Part shown: positions 8,864 to 16,461 of the stretch, in pieces | Layout: each line of letters starts with the position of its first letter | Position numbering within the stretch: the stretch's first letter is position 1 | The notes under the pieces: generated by a model | What the model saw: only the letters and a program-made list of their open reading frames with translations | Database searches by the model: none | What the model was told of the DNA's origin: nothing | Translations under genes and position numbers: made by a program | Source of the DNA: Acidimicrobiaceae bacterium | GTDB lineage: Bacteria > Actinomycetota > Acidimicrobiia > Acidimicrobiales > RAAP-2 | Direction: 5' to 3' | Assembly (NCBI GenBank): GCA_003155915.1 | Contig: PMFA01000024.1 | Location: 70,194-134,193, forward strand | DNA length: 64,000 bases

Positions 8864-9337
8864 GTGTCGAACCTCGGCTCGAACCTCGACGACCTCTATC
8901 GCGAGATCATCCTCGACCACTACCGCTCACCGCGCAATCGCGGCGAGCTCGAGTCGCCACCGGCGATTCGCGTCGAGGGCTTCAATCCCCTGTGCGGCGA
9001 CGAGATCGTCGTGTACCTCGATGTCGAGGACGGCGTCTTGAAGAACATAAAGATGACGGGCAGCGGCTGCTCGATCTCCCAATCGTCAGCCTCGTTGATG
9101 AGCGCCGCCGTCAAGGGCAAGCCGCTCGATCAGGTCCGCGCGACCGTCGCCATGTTCAAAGAACTCATGACCGTTCAGGAGTCGACGCTCGCGCACGACG
9201 GTGAAGCACCCAAGGTGGACATTCGCGCGCTCGGTGAACTGGCCGCCCTCCAGGGGGTCATCAAGTTCCCCGTACGCATCAAGTGCGCCACGCTGGCGTG
9301 GAACACCATGGTGCAAGGACTCGACGAAATCCCCTGA
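8864..9337 (+). CDS. sufU: SufU sulfur-transfer / scaffold protein
   Basis: Zinc-containing partner that accepts persulfide sulfur from SufS in Gram-positive SUF systems. Ligands are seen in FNPLCGDEIVV (Cys and Asp), TGSGCSISQSSASLM (Cys) and RIKCATLAWNTM (Cys), with the GELAAL-type insertion of SufU (absent from IscU) at about residue 125. I place the start at GTG 8864, just after the sufS stop; a TTG at 8852 would overlap sufS by 8 bp. It ends 4 bp before the convergent LCP gene. No sufT follows. Confidence 0.93.
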   Translation: MSNLGSNLDDLYREIILDHYRSPRNRGELESPPAIRVEGFNPLCGDEIVVYLDVEDGVLKNIKMTGSGCSISQSSASLMSAAVKGKPLDQVRATVAMFKELMTVQESTLAHDGEAPKVDIRALGELAALQGVIKFPVRIKCATLAWNTMVQGLDEIP

Positions 9338-9341
9338 GTAG

Positions 9342-10736
9342 TCAGGGCGTGCAGGGCACCGGGTCGAAAGATGGCACGGCCAGCGTCGGGTTCGTCGTCG
9401 TCGTGGTGGTCGTGAGGTGGTGCTTCGTAGTCGTCGTCGTCGAGTGCAACGTCGTCGTCGTGGTGGGCGTGATGACCGGCGGCATCTGCGGCACGCCCGA
9501 GGCGTTCGGCGGCGGGTTCGTCGGACGCAGCAACGTGTTGCCGAAGATACTGACCATCAACTGCTCGGCCTGCGGCTCTTCGACGACTTCAACGTCGGCG
9601 CCTCCGACCACGGCGGGCGTCTCAGGCATCGTGAAGGTCTGCATCGCGTTCGAGTTGTAGCCGTGGAACTTGAGGGCCAGTCCGATGAGCTCGTTCAACG
9701 AGAACGTGTCGTCGATGGAGATGCCCTTCGGGAGGTTCGAAAGGAAGCCGTTCATGGCGACCGGGTTGTCGAGCTTGCTCTTCACGCGCTCGAACATGGC
9801 GCGCAGGAACGACGTCTGGCGATCGATCCGACCGAAGTCGCTCGTGCCGTCGTAGGTAAAGCCGTCGTTCAAGATTTCGTTGTTAATCTCGTCGTCAGTC
9901 ATATGGGCGAACGCCGAGCGGTCCGGCCACACCGGATGATCGTTCAGCGCGTAGTAGTAGTGGCGGCTGCGAGCGACCGCGAGCGCCTGGAATCCATTGA
10001 TCAGCTGACAGCCCGGGTGCTTGATCTCGAGACCGGAGTTGGGGTCGATGACCGGGTAGCGGAAGTCCAAGTAGACACCGCCAATCGCCACCGCCGAGTT
10101 AATGAGACCGCTGAAGTTCACCTGGACGACGTGATTGATGGTGATACCGAAGTTCGCTTTGATCGTCGAGACGAGCAGGGCCGGACCGTTGCCGTAGTTC
10201 ACGTTGATGCGGTTGTAATTGCCGTAGAGCGCCTGGTTGGCGAGCAAGGTCACTTCGGTGTCGCGAGGTATCGACAAGATGGTGATCGTGCGGGCGGCGG
10301 GATTCACGCGGATGATCTTGATGACGTCGCTGCGTTGACCACCGACCGAATTGGTGCTCGCTCCGGTTTGGCGTGCGACCGCGCCGGAAAGTCCCGCGCG
10401 CGAGTCCGAACCAATGGCGAGGATGTTGAACGGCTGGCCCGGCACGGGGTACGTGATCGTCGAGACGTGGATCTTGGGAATGGCGTCGAAGCGCCAGTTG
10501 GCGTACAAGTAGCCACCACCCAGGACACCCACGATGAGCACGATGACCGAGACACCCGCGATGAGCCACGACCGTCCCCGGCGCCGACGACGACGTCGCT
10601 TGGGTGCGCGTCCCGACTGGCGATCGACGGCATCACCCAACGCCACGAGGCGACTTTCGTTGGCGAGAGCTCGTCGTTTAGCGCCCGAAGACCTATCTGA
10701 AGGGCCCCGAGGAGCGCCGTTGCTTCCGTCAGCCAT
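9342..10736 (-). CDS. LytR-CpsA-Psr (LCP) family cell-wall glycopolymer ligase
   Basis: Membrane-anchored phosphotransferase that attaches lipid-linked glycopolymers to peptidoglycan. It has a cytoplasmic Arg-rich N-terminus (KRRRRRRRGR), one transmembrane helix (LIAGVSVIVLIVGVLGGGYLY), then the LCP domain. Conserved residues are GSDSRAG, QRSDVIKIIRVNP, LSIPRDTEV and ALAVARSRHYYY, the Arg/Asp set that holds the pyrophosphate. The C-terminus is a Thr-rich tail (TTTTTLHSTTTTTKHH) ending in PVPCTP. The ATG start at 10736 gives 464 aa. It sits between the two halves of the SUF locus with no obvious functional link. Confidence 0.92.
   Translation of the reverse strand: MADGSNGAPRGPSDRSSGAKRRALANESRLVALGDAVDRQSGRAPKRRRRRRRGRSWLIAGVSVIVLIVGVLGGGYLYANWRFDAIPKIHVSTITYPVPGQPFNILAIGSDSRAGLSGAVARQTGASTNSVGGQRSDVIKIIRVNPAARTITILSIPRDTEVTLLANQALYGNYNRINVNYGNGPALLVSTIKANFGITINHVVQVNFSGLINSAVAIGGVYLDFRYPVIDPNSGLEIKHPGCQLINGFQALAVARSRHYYYALNDHPVWPDRSAFAHMTDDEINNEILNDGFTYDGTSDFGRIDRQTSFLRAMFERVKSKLDNPVAMNGFLSNLPKGISIDDTFSLNELIGLALKFHGYNSNAMQTFTMPETPAVVGGADVEVVEEPQAEQLMVSIFGNTLLRPTNPPPNASGVPQMPPVITPTTTTTLHSTTTTTKHHLTTTTTTTNPTLAVPSFDPVPCTP
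9393..9466 (-). repeat. GTC/GTG trinucleotide-rich tract encoding poly-Thr
   Basis: Low-complexity stretch of gtc/gtg repeats, read on minus as ACC/ACG Thr codons, encoding the Thr-rich tail of the LCP protein. A similar tract lies in the RodZ-C-like gene near 18.95 kb. It is probably an extracellular linker and a hotspot for length variation. Confidence 0.7.
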
Positions 10737-10772
10737 CCGTCGAGTTTAACCTTCGGTCGCGCGCAGTCGTGG

Positions 10773-11501
10773 TCACGCGGAGGCGACGCGAAACGGTTCG
10801 TAGCCGTCTCGTTCGAGAATTTCCGAAAGTTCCGGCCCACCCGTCGCTACGACGCGACCTTCACTCAGCACGTGGATCATCGTCGGCGTGAGCTCTTGCA
10901 ACAGTCGCTTGAAATGCGTGATCACCAAGATGCCGCACTCCCACTCGTTGCTCGCGAGTGACAGTCGACGAGCGACCGCACCCAATGCGTCAACGTCAAG
11001 ACCCGAGTCAATCTCATCGAGCACCGCGAACTTTGGACGCAGCATCCCGAACTGCACCATCTCGGCGCGTTTTCGCTCACCGCCCGAAAGGTCGACGTTG
11101 ACGAAACGGTCAAGGATCTCGGGGCGAAGTTCAACTCGCTCCGCTTCGTCGCGCATTCGTTGACGCAGATTCGTCGGATCGACGCCGGCCGCGATCAAGA
11201 GGTCGATGGGGCGAACGCCGGCAACCTCCAACGGCTGTTGCATCGCCAGGAGCAAGCCATGTCGAGCCCGTTCGCTCGGCGACATCGTCAAGAGCTCCAC
11301 GTCATCAATGCGCACCGAACCGCCCAATACCTTGTAACCGGGATGACCGGTCAGTGCGTGGGCCAGTGTGGACTTACCGGAGCCGTTCGGTCCCATGATC
11401 ACGTGGACCTCGCCGGTCCTCATCAAGAGGTCGAAGCCCCTTAGGACCTCTTTGCCCGCGACTTCGACGCGCAGCCCTTCGATTATCAGGGTGGAGGTCA
11501 C
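10773..11501 (-). CDS. sufC: Fe-S assembly ATPase SufC (copy 2)
   Basis: Second SufC-type ABC ATPase, with Walker A GPNGSGKST, Q-loop AMQQPLEVAGVRP, signature LSGGERKRAEMVQ, Walker B AVLDEIDSGLD and H-loop VITHF. From the GTG at 11501 it is 242 aa, and the start overlaps the Rieske gene stop by GTGA; the longer ORF start is spurious. It is clearly diverged from copy 1 (different Q-loop and middle region). Because it is coupled to sufD, it is the better candidate for the SufBCD ATPase, leaving copy 1's role open. Confidence 0.93.
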   Translation of the reverse strand: MTSTLIIEGLRVEVAGKEVLRGFDLLMRTGEVHVIMGPNGSGKSTLAHALTGHPGYKVLGGSVRIDDVELLTMSPSERARHGLLLAMQQPLEVAGVRPIDLLIAAGVDPTNLRQRMRDEAERVELRPEILDRFVNVDLSGGERKRAEMVQFGMLRPKFAVLDEIDSGLDVDALGAVARRLSLASNEWECGILVITHFKRLLQELTPTMIHVLSEGRVVATGGPELSEILERDGYEPFRVASA

Positions 11502-11812
11502 GGGAGTACCACTTCCAAGCGACCGTCGAAATCTCGCACGTCGTAGTGCGCCACCGGTCGCGTCGCAGGAAACGACGTGGGCTCGCCGTCCTTCAGACGG
11601 AACATCGCACCGTGACGGGCGCACTCGATCTCGGCGGTCTCACAGTTCACTTCGCCTTCGGCGAGGCTGAAGTCCTCGTGACTACAACGGTCGTCCAAGA
11701 CGTAGACGTCGTCGTCGATTCGCACGAGCACCAACACCCGATTCTCGACGTGGAGTTGATGTGGCACGCCGCTTTCGAAGTCGCTCAGCTGCCCGATATC
11801 GACGGTCGTCAC
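11498..11812 (-). CDS. Rieske [2Fe-2S] ferredoxin
   Basis: Small soluble electron carrier of 104 aa. The two Rieske ligand boxes are RCSHEDFSLAEGEV (CxH) and ECARHGAMFRL (CxxH). It overlaps sufD by 4 bp at its start and sufC2 by 4 bp at its end, an arrangement I know from actinobacterial SUF operons, where such ferredoxins are often labelled as dioxygenase subunits. An electron-delivery role in cluster assembly is inferred from position only. Confidence 0.92.
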   Translation of the reverse strand: MTTVDIGQLSDFESGVPHQLHVENRVLVLVRIDDDVYVLDDRCSHEDFSLAEGEVNCETAEIECARHGAMFRLKDGEPTSFPATRPVAHYDVRDFDGRLEVVLP

Positions 11813-13050
11813 GGCGTCACCACGTTCACCGTCGCCAAGACTGACGTCACGTCACGCTCGACCAGTTCGGCCAACTCCGCGGGGAGATTGGCGAGCATCT
11901 CGTAGAAGAAGCCCTGAATCATGAGGCGTTCGGCGTCTTCGCGGCTGACCCCTCGCGATTCGAGGTACCAGCGCTGCAATTCATCGAGCGGACCGACGCT
12001 CGAAGCGTGGGCGCACATGACGTCGTTCTCACGAATGTCCAGGTTGGGCACGCTGTCGGCGTGGGCCGCGGGTGAGAGCAACAGGTTGTGATTCGTCTGA
12101 CGTGCGTCGGTGCGTTTGGCGCCCTTCTCGATCTCAATGAGTCCGGTGTAGACCGAGCGGGATTGGTCCGCGACCGCGCCCTTCGAGAGCAGCGTCGAGC
12201 GCGATCGAGCACCGGTGTGCATCTGGTGAGTTCGAAAATCGTGCACCTGGTCACCCGAACCGAGGAACGTCGTGCGCAGTTCATTCTCTGAACCGGCTCC
12301 GCGCATCTCGGCGTCGTTGCGCGAGCGGTTGTAGTGGGCGCCAATGCCGACGACCGCCTGGCGCAGCCGCGCATCGCGGCTGACGAACCCCGTCGTTCGC
12401 GCGACGTGCCAGGCGCTCTGATCGAGGCGCTGATAGGTGATCAGTTGCAGCGACGAGTTGTCATCGAGTGAGTATTCACTGAGCGGCACGACGAGGGCGT
12501 CGGTGCCCCCTTCGAAGTATTCGACGATCGTCGCACTCGCGCCCCGCCCGAGTTCGATCTGGGTGCGCGAGAACGATGACGTGGAGTTCGACACGTTGAG
12601 CACGACAATTGGCTCTTCGACGTTCACGCCCGCTCCGACGCGAATGACTGCCGTCGCCGGAGTGAGCGCGGCGTTCAAGATCGCGAAGGTGTCACTGCGG
12701 TACCGATCAGCGAATGACGTACCGGCGAGCGACTGCGAGGACTCGACGACCTCGACGCTGACGCCCTCGAGACCCTTACCGGTATTCACGCAGAAGCCGT
12801 CGACCACGCGTACCACCAGTCCCGCGCGCTCACAGAGTTGAGCGGCGAAAGCCGAATCGGTCCGCGTCGCGGGTTCGGACACGACACCAAAGCGGTCCAG
12901 GTCGAAGTCCTTCAGCGGGGCGTAGCGCCAGACTTCGTCGCTGGTGGTTGGCAGGCCAGCCTCCTCGAAGGCCGTCCAGGCCAGTTGGCGAGGGGCCGCG
13001 TCAGGTCGGTCGGCAATGAAGGCGGAGGCTGAATCAGCGAAGATTTTCAT
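11809..13050 (-). CDS. sufD: Fe-S cluster assembly protein SufD
   Basis: Right-handed beta-helix partner of SufB in the SufBCD scaffold. It shows the SufD pattern: N-terminal EVWRYAPLKDFDLDRF, a central beta-helix including EPIVVLNVSN, and the C-terminal core with SRSVYTGLIEIEKGAKRTDA, NHNLLLSPAAHADSVPNLDI and DVMCAHASSVGPLDELQRWYL. From the ATG at 13050 it has 413 aa. First gene of sufD-Rieske-sufC2, all joined by 4-bp overlaps. sufB is 1.9 kb upstream on the same strand, separated by three unrelated genes. Confidence 0.94.
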   Translation of the reverse strand: MKIFADSASAFIADRPDAAPRQLAWTAFEEAGLPTTSDEVWRYAPLKDFDLDRFGVVSEPATRTDSAFAAQLCERAGLVVRVVDGFCVNTGKGLEGVSVEVVESSQSLAGTSFADRYRSDTFAILNAALTPATAVIRVGAGVNVEEPIVVLNVSNSTSSFSRTQIELGRGASATIVEYFEGGTDALVVPLSEYSLDDNSSLQLITYQRLDQSAWHVARTTGFVSRDARLRQAVVGIGAHYNRSRNDAEMRGAGSENELRTTFLGSGDQVHDFRTHQMHTGARSRSTLLSKGAVADQSRSVYTGLIEIEKGAKRTDARQTNHNLLLSPAAHADSVPNLDIRENDVMCAHASSVGPLDELQRWYLESRGVSREDAERLMIQGFFYEMLANLPAELAELVERDVTSVLATVNVVTP

Positions 13051-13140
13051 AGATATCGGGACGAAGGCAGTGTACTGGCCCCACCTCATTCTCCTTCGTG
13101 ACCAGTCCTAGGCTGAAGGCGATTCGAACAAGGAGCGCGC

Positions 13141-13965
13141 GTGGAGTTCTCATCAGATGTATTGACCCTCGACGTCGACGGTCACGTGGCGACGTTGTGG
13201 CTCGATCGAAGCGAGGCCCGCAACGCCATGGGGAGCGCCTTGTGGCGCGACCTACCACTCGCCGCCGCGGCGATCGCCGCTGAGCCAGACGTGCGAGTGC
13301 TGATCATTGCGGCGAAGGGACCGCACTTCAGCGTCGGACTCGATCTGAAGGAGTTCGGAGGAGGCTTCGCGGCGCCCTCGTCGTCGTCGTCCCGGGCCGC
13401 GTCGAATGCCCAGGCGTACCAGGCCGTACGCACGATGCAGGCGTCGGTGACCTCGATCGCGGACCTCACGGTACCGGTGATTGCCGCCATCCACGGGTAC
13501 TGCATCGGTGGCGGCGTCGACCTGGTCAGCGCCTGTGACGTGCGACTGTGCGCGAGCGACGCCAAATTCTCGGTGCGCGAGACGAAGGTCGCGATCGTCG
13601 CGGACCTCGGTTCGTTGCAGCGACTGCCGAAAATCATCAGCGCCGGTCACTTGGCCGAACTGGCCTACACCGGTAAGGACATCGACGCGACACGTGCGCT
13701 CGCCATCGGTCTCGTGAACGCGGTGTACGACAACAGTGATGAGGTACTCGCCGGTGCGCGCGCACTCGCCCTGGAGATCGCGCAGAACTCACCGCTCGCG
13801 GTCCAGGGGACCAAGGCCGTGCTCGCGGCCAATGACGGACGAAGTGTCGACGAGGGTCTCGAATTCGTGGCGCGCTGGAACACGATGTATCTACAGAGCA
13901 ATGACTTGCGCGAGGCGATGATGGCCTTCATGGAGAAACGGCCACCGGTCTTTAACGGCGACTAG
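13141..13965 (+). CDS. enoyl-CoA hydratase/isomerase family, dienoyl-CoA isomerase-like
   Basis: Crotonase-fold acyl-CoA enzyme of 274 aa. The oxyanion hole is AAIHGYCIGGGVDL. The run GGGVDLVSACD, KFSVRETKVAIVADLGSLQRLP matches the Asp, Glu and Asp pattern of Delta3,5-Delta2,4-dienoyl-CoA isomerase (mammalian ECH1), which helps degrade unsaturated fatty acids with odd-numbered double bonds. This fits that subfamily better than a plain hydratase. The start is GTG with AAGGAG 6 bases upstream. A Ser-rich loop (APSSSSSRA) near residue 80 is an insertion. Its stop codon overlaps the stop of the convergent gene. Confidence 0.88.
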   Translation: MEFSSDVLTLDVDGHVATLWLDRSEARNAMGSALWRDLPLAAAAIAAEPDVRVLIIAAKGPHFSVGLDLKEFGGGFAAPSSSSSRAASNAQAYQAVRTMQASVTSIADLTVPVIAAIHGYCIGGGVDLVSACDVRLCASDAKFSVRETKVAIVADLGSLQRLPKIISAGHLAELAYTGKDIDATRALAIGLVNAVYDNSDEVLAGARALALEIAQNSPLAVQGTKAVLAANDGRSVDEGLEFVARWNTMYLQSNDLREAMMAFMEKRPPVFNGD

Positions 13966-14306
13966 CGCTTCCAGAACTTCCAGCCGCGCTGCTTGCGCTC
14001 CATCTCGTCGAGTTCTTTGCGCCGCTCGTCGTACATCTCGGGCGCGACGTTATTGACGATCTCACTGGCCATATTGAGCAGTTCCCGGCGCTCGTCCAGG
14101 CTGGCGCTCGTCTCGGGCTCTTTCTCGATCGGTCGATCCACGAGCGAGCCGTGGGACCAGCCGACGTCGGCCAATCGGCGCTCGTAGGTGACGCAGTTCT
14201 CCGGACAGGACCAGGGCTGATCGGGCGCGTTACCGAGAACGCAGAAGCGCGCGACCTCCCCGGACTTGTAGGTCCGGCTCTGAAAGTGCTTGCACTCTTC
14301 GCGCAT
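13962..14306 (-). CDS. small conserved protein with four cysteines, unknown function
   Basis: About 114 aa. I chose the ATG at 14306 because AAGGAA lies 6 bases upstream. The N-terminal half contains four cysteines (EECKHF, FCVLGN, SCPENC), spaced like a metal or Fe-S site. The C-terminal half is an acidic/basic helix ending in RGWKFWKR. Its position inside a dispersed SUF locus makes an Fe-S link attractive, but this is inference. The overlapping 13952-14368 frame is a shadow. Confidence 0.72.
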   Translation of the reverse strand: MREECKHFQSRTYKSGEVARFCVLGNAPDQPWSCPENCVTYERRLADVGWSHGSLVDRPIEKEPETSASLDERRELLNMASEIVNNVAPEMYDERRKELDEMERKQRGWKFWKR

Positions 14307-14359
14307 TCCCATTTCCTTATTCTTCCACGTCGAGACGTCAATTTTGGTAAGAATTGCGA

Positions 14360-14983
14360 ATGCCACAACGTCGAATCGATGAAAGACCGCTGGTCGGGGC
14401 CGATTTGTCGGCCGTGGTGTCCCTGTCCAGTCGCGCCTTCTTCGACGATCCGTTTTTCTCGTACTTGCTGCCCGACGACGCGATGCGACGATCGCGATTA
14501 CCGCACTTTTTTCGCGCCGTCTACGCGCACATGGGCGAACATGGTCGAATCGTCACCGTGCGCAACGACGCCGACGAGGCCTTAGGGGTCGCGGCGTGGT
14601 TGACAACCGGCGGCTACCCGTTGCCACTACGCGTGCAGCTGCGCCAGGTGCCCTCTTCGCTTCGGACCTTCTATCGACGGCCCCGGTCCATCACGACGGG
14701 CAATCGGTACATGGCGGCGCTGCTGCGCGCCCATCGCAAGGATCCGCAGTGGTACTTGATGGTGCTCTGCGCCGATCCCCCAGCGCAGCGAAGTGGCGTC
14801 GGAACGATGTTGCTCAAACACGCCCTCGCGCAGGTCGACGCCGAAGGTGTCGGCAGCCACCTCGAGACGCCGCGACTGGACAACGTCGCCTACTACCAGC
14901 GCTTCGGCTACGAACTGATCGAGACCCTGAACCCGATTGAAGGCGCGCCGACGTATTACACGATGTGGCGAACGCCTCGTTAG
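14360..14983 (+). CDS. GNAT family N-acetyltransferase
   Basis: Acetyl-CoA-dependent acyltransferase of about 207 aa with unknown acceptor. The acetyl-CoA motif A is [15 protein letters not shown], preceded by the strand [14 protein letters not shown] and followed by [19 protein letters not shown], the typical motif B region. The N-terminus ([14 protein letters not shown]) resembles GNATs of the MarR-linked or puromycin-acetyltransferase type. The start is the ATG at 14360 (TTG at 14354 is the alternative). The last 4 bp overlap the sufB stop. Confidence 0.87.
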   Translation: MPQRRIDERPLVGADLSAVVSLSSRAFFDDPFFSYLLPDDAMRRSRLPHFFRAVYAHMGEHGRIVTVRNDADEALGVAAWLTTGGYPLPLRVQLRQVPSSLRTFYRRPRSITTGNRYMAALLRAHRKDPQWYLMVLCADPPAQRSGVGTMLLKHALAQVDAEGVGSHLETPRLDNVAYYQRFGYELIETLNPIEGAPTYYTMWRTPR

Positions 14984-16380
14984 CCGATCGAACCTTCCAT
15001 CTGCAGTTCGATCAAGCGCGACCATTCGACGGCGTACTCCATTGGCAACGTGCGCGTCACGGGTTCGATGAAACCGTTCACGATCATGCCCATCGCCTGG
15101 CTCTCCGTGAGGCCGCGGCTCATGAGATAGAACAACTGGTCGTCACCGATTTTCGACACCGTCGCCTCGTGACCGATCGACGCGTCTTGCTCACCGACCT
15201 CCATGTAGGGCTTGGTCTCGGAGACTGACTGCTCGTCCAAGATCAACGCGTCACAGCGCACGAAACTCTTCGCGCCGGTCGCACCCTCTTCGACCTTCAC
15301 GAGACCGCGGTAGGTCGTCTGACCGCCGTCCTTCGAGATCGACTTCGAGATGATGGTCGAGGTCGTCTCCGGAGCGCAGTGGATCATCTTCGCGCCGGCG
15401 TCTTGGACCTGACCCGGTCCGGCGTAGGCGACCGAGAGGACCTCGCCCGAGGCTTTGGGACCCATCAGGTAGACCGACGGGTACTTCATGGTGAGCCGCG
15501 ACCCGATATTGCCATCGATCCACTCGACGTGCGCCTCGGCTTCGGCGCGAGCGCGCTTCGTCACGAGGTTGTAGACGTTGTTCGACCAGTTCTGAATGGT
15601 GGTGTAGGTGATGCGCGAGCCGGGCAGGGCGACGAGCTCGACGACCGCCGAGTGCAACGAGTCGGTCGAATAGACCGGCGCCGAGCAGCCCTCGACGTAG
15701 TGGACCTGGGATCCTTCGTCGGCGATGATGAGCGTGCGCTCGAACTGACCCATGTTCTCGGTGTTGATGCGAAAGTAGGCCTGCAGCGGCTGGTCGACGT
15801 TGACGCCGGGCGGCACGTAGATGAACGATCCGCCGCTCCACACCGCGGAGTTCAGCGCGGCGAACTTGTTGTCGTTCGGCGGAATCACCGTGCCGAAGTA
15901 CTTGCGAACCAAATCGGGGTATTCACGCACCGCGGTGTCCATGTCACAGAACAAGACACCGAGTCGCTCGAGGTCCTCACGGTTCCGGTGAAAGACCACT
16001 TCGGACTCGTACTGGGCGGTGACGCCCGCCAAGTACTTGCGCTCGGCTTCGGGGATGCCTAGGCGTTCGTAGGTGTTCTTGATGTCGTCCGGGAGGTCCT
16101 CCCACCGGTCAACTTGATTCTCGGTGGGCTTGATGTAGTAGTAAATGTCGTTGAAGTCGAGGTCCGGCATGCGCTCGGCGAACCACGGCACCATCGGCTT
16201 CTTCTCGAATTTCTTGAGCGCGCTGAGTCGGAAATCGAGCATCCACTTCTCTTCGTTCTTGATGCCCGACATCTCACGAACGATCGCTTCGTTGATGCCC
16301 TTCTTCGGTTTGAAGACGGGGATCTGGTCGTCGGACCAGCCCAGTTGGTACCGGCTGAAATCCAGATTGTCGATTGCCAT
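14980..16380 (-). CDS. sufB: Fe-S cluster assembly protein SufB
   Basis: Core scaffold subunit of SufBCD. The 466-aa protein has the SufB order: [87 protein letters not shown] and [11 protein letters not shown] (conserved late Cys), ending in [21 protein letters not shown]. The ATG start has a strong AAAGGAG 5 bases upstream. It is transcribed alone from a recognisable promoter with inverted repeats. It is convergent with the GNAT gene and divergent from the peptidase. Confidence 0.96.
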   Translation of the reverse strand: MAIDNLDFSRYQLGWSDDQIPVFKPKKGINEAIVREMSGIKNEEKWMLDFRLSALKKFEKKPMVPWFAERMPDLDFNDIYYYIKPTENQVDRWEDLPDDIKNTYERLGIPEAERKYLAGVTAQYESEVVFHRNREDLERLGVLFCDMDTAVREYPDLVRKYFGTVIPPNDNKFAALNSAVWSGGSFIYVPPGVNVDQPLQAYFRINTENMGQFERTLIIADEGSQVHYVEGCSAPVYSTDSLHSAVVELVALPGSRITYTTIQNWSNNVYNLVTKRARAEAEAHVEWIDGNIGSRLTMKYPSVYLMGPKASGEVLSVAYAGPGQVQDAGAKMIHCAPETTSTIISKSISKDGGQTTYRGLVKVEEGATGAKSFVRCDALILDEQSVSETKPYMEVGEQDASIGHEATVSKIGDDQLFYLMSRGLTESQAMGMIVNGFIEPVTRTLPMEYAVEWSRLIELQMEGSIG

Positions 16381-16391
16381 CGCGCTCCTTT

Positions 16392-16440
16392 GGGATAATC
16401 CCTATGCCCATAGTACTAACTCGGTGTCGGGACATGTCAA
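16392..16440 (-). promoter_or_regulatory. sufB promoter with two adjacent inverted repeats
   Basis: On minus, a perfect -35 TTGACA (16435-16440) is followed by a weak -10 TACTAT (16410-16415, 19-bp spacer). Two perfect palindromes lie at and below the -10: CTATG-CC-CATAG (16402-16413) and GGGAT-A-ATCCC (16392-16402), with only 11 bases from the second to the sufB start. They look like operators for an Fe-S or iron-responsive repressor; the regulator is unknown. Confidence 0.5.
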
Positions 16441-16461
16441 CAAATAAGGCAAAGTAGAGCG

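Noticed and set aside
9393-9466. Possible CRISPR or tandem-repeat array
   Set aside because: The repeats are 3-nt codon repeats inside a coding frame, without spacers.
13952-14368. Alternative frame overlapping the four-Cys protein
   Set aside because: The frame at 13962-14306 has a ribosome site and sensible composition; the other is Arg/Ser/Thr-rich shadow.
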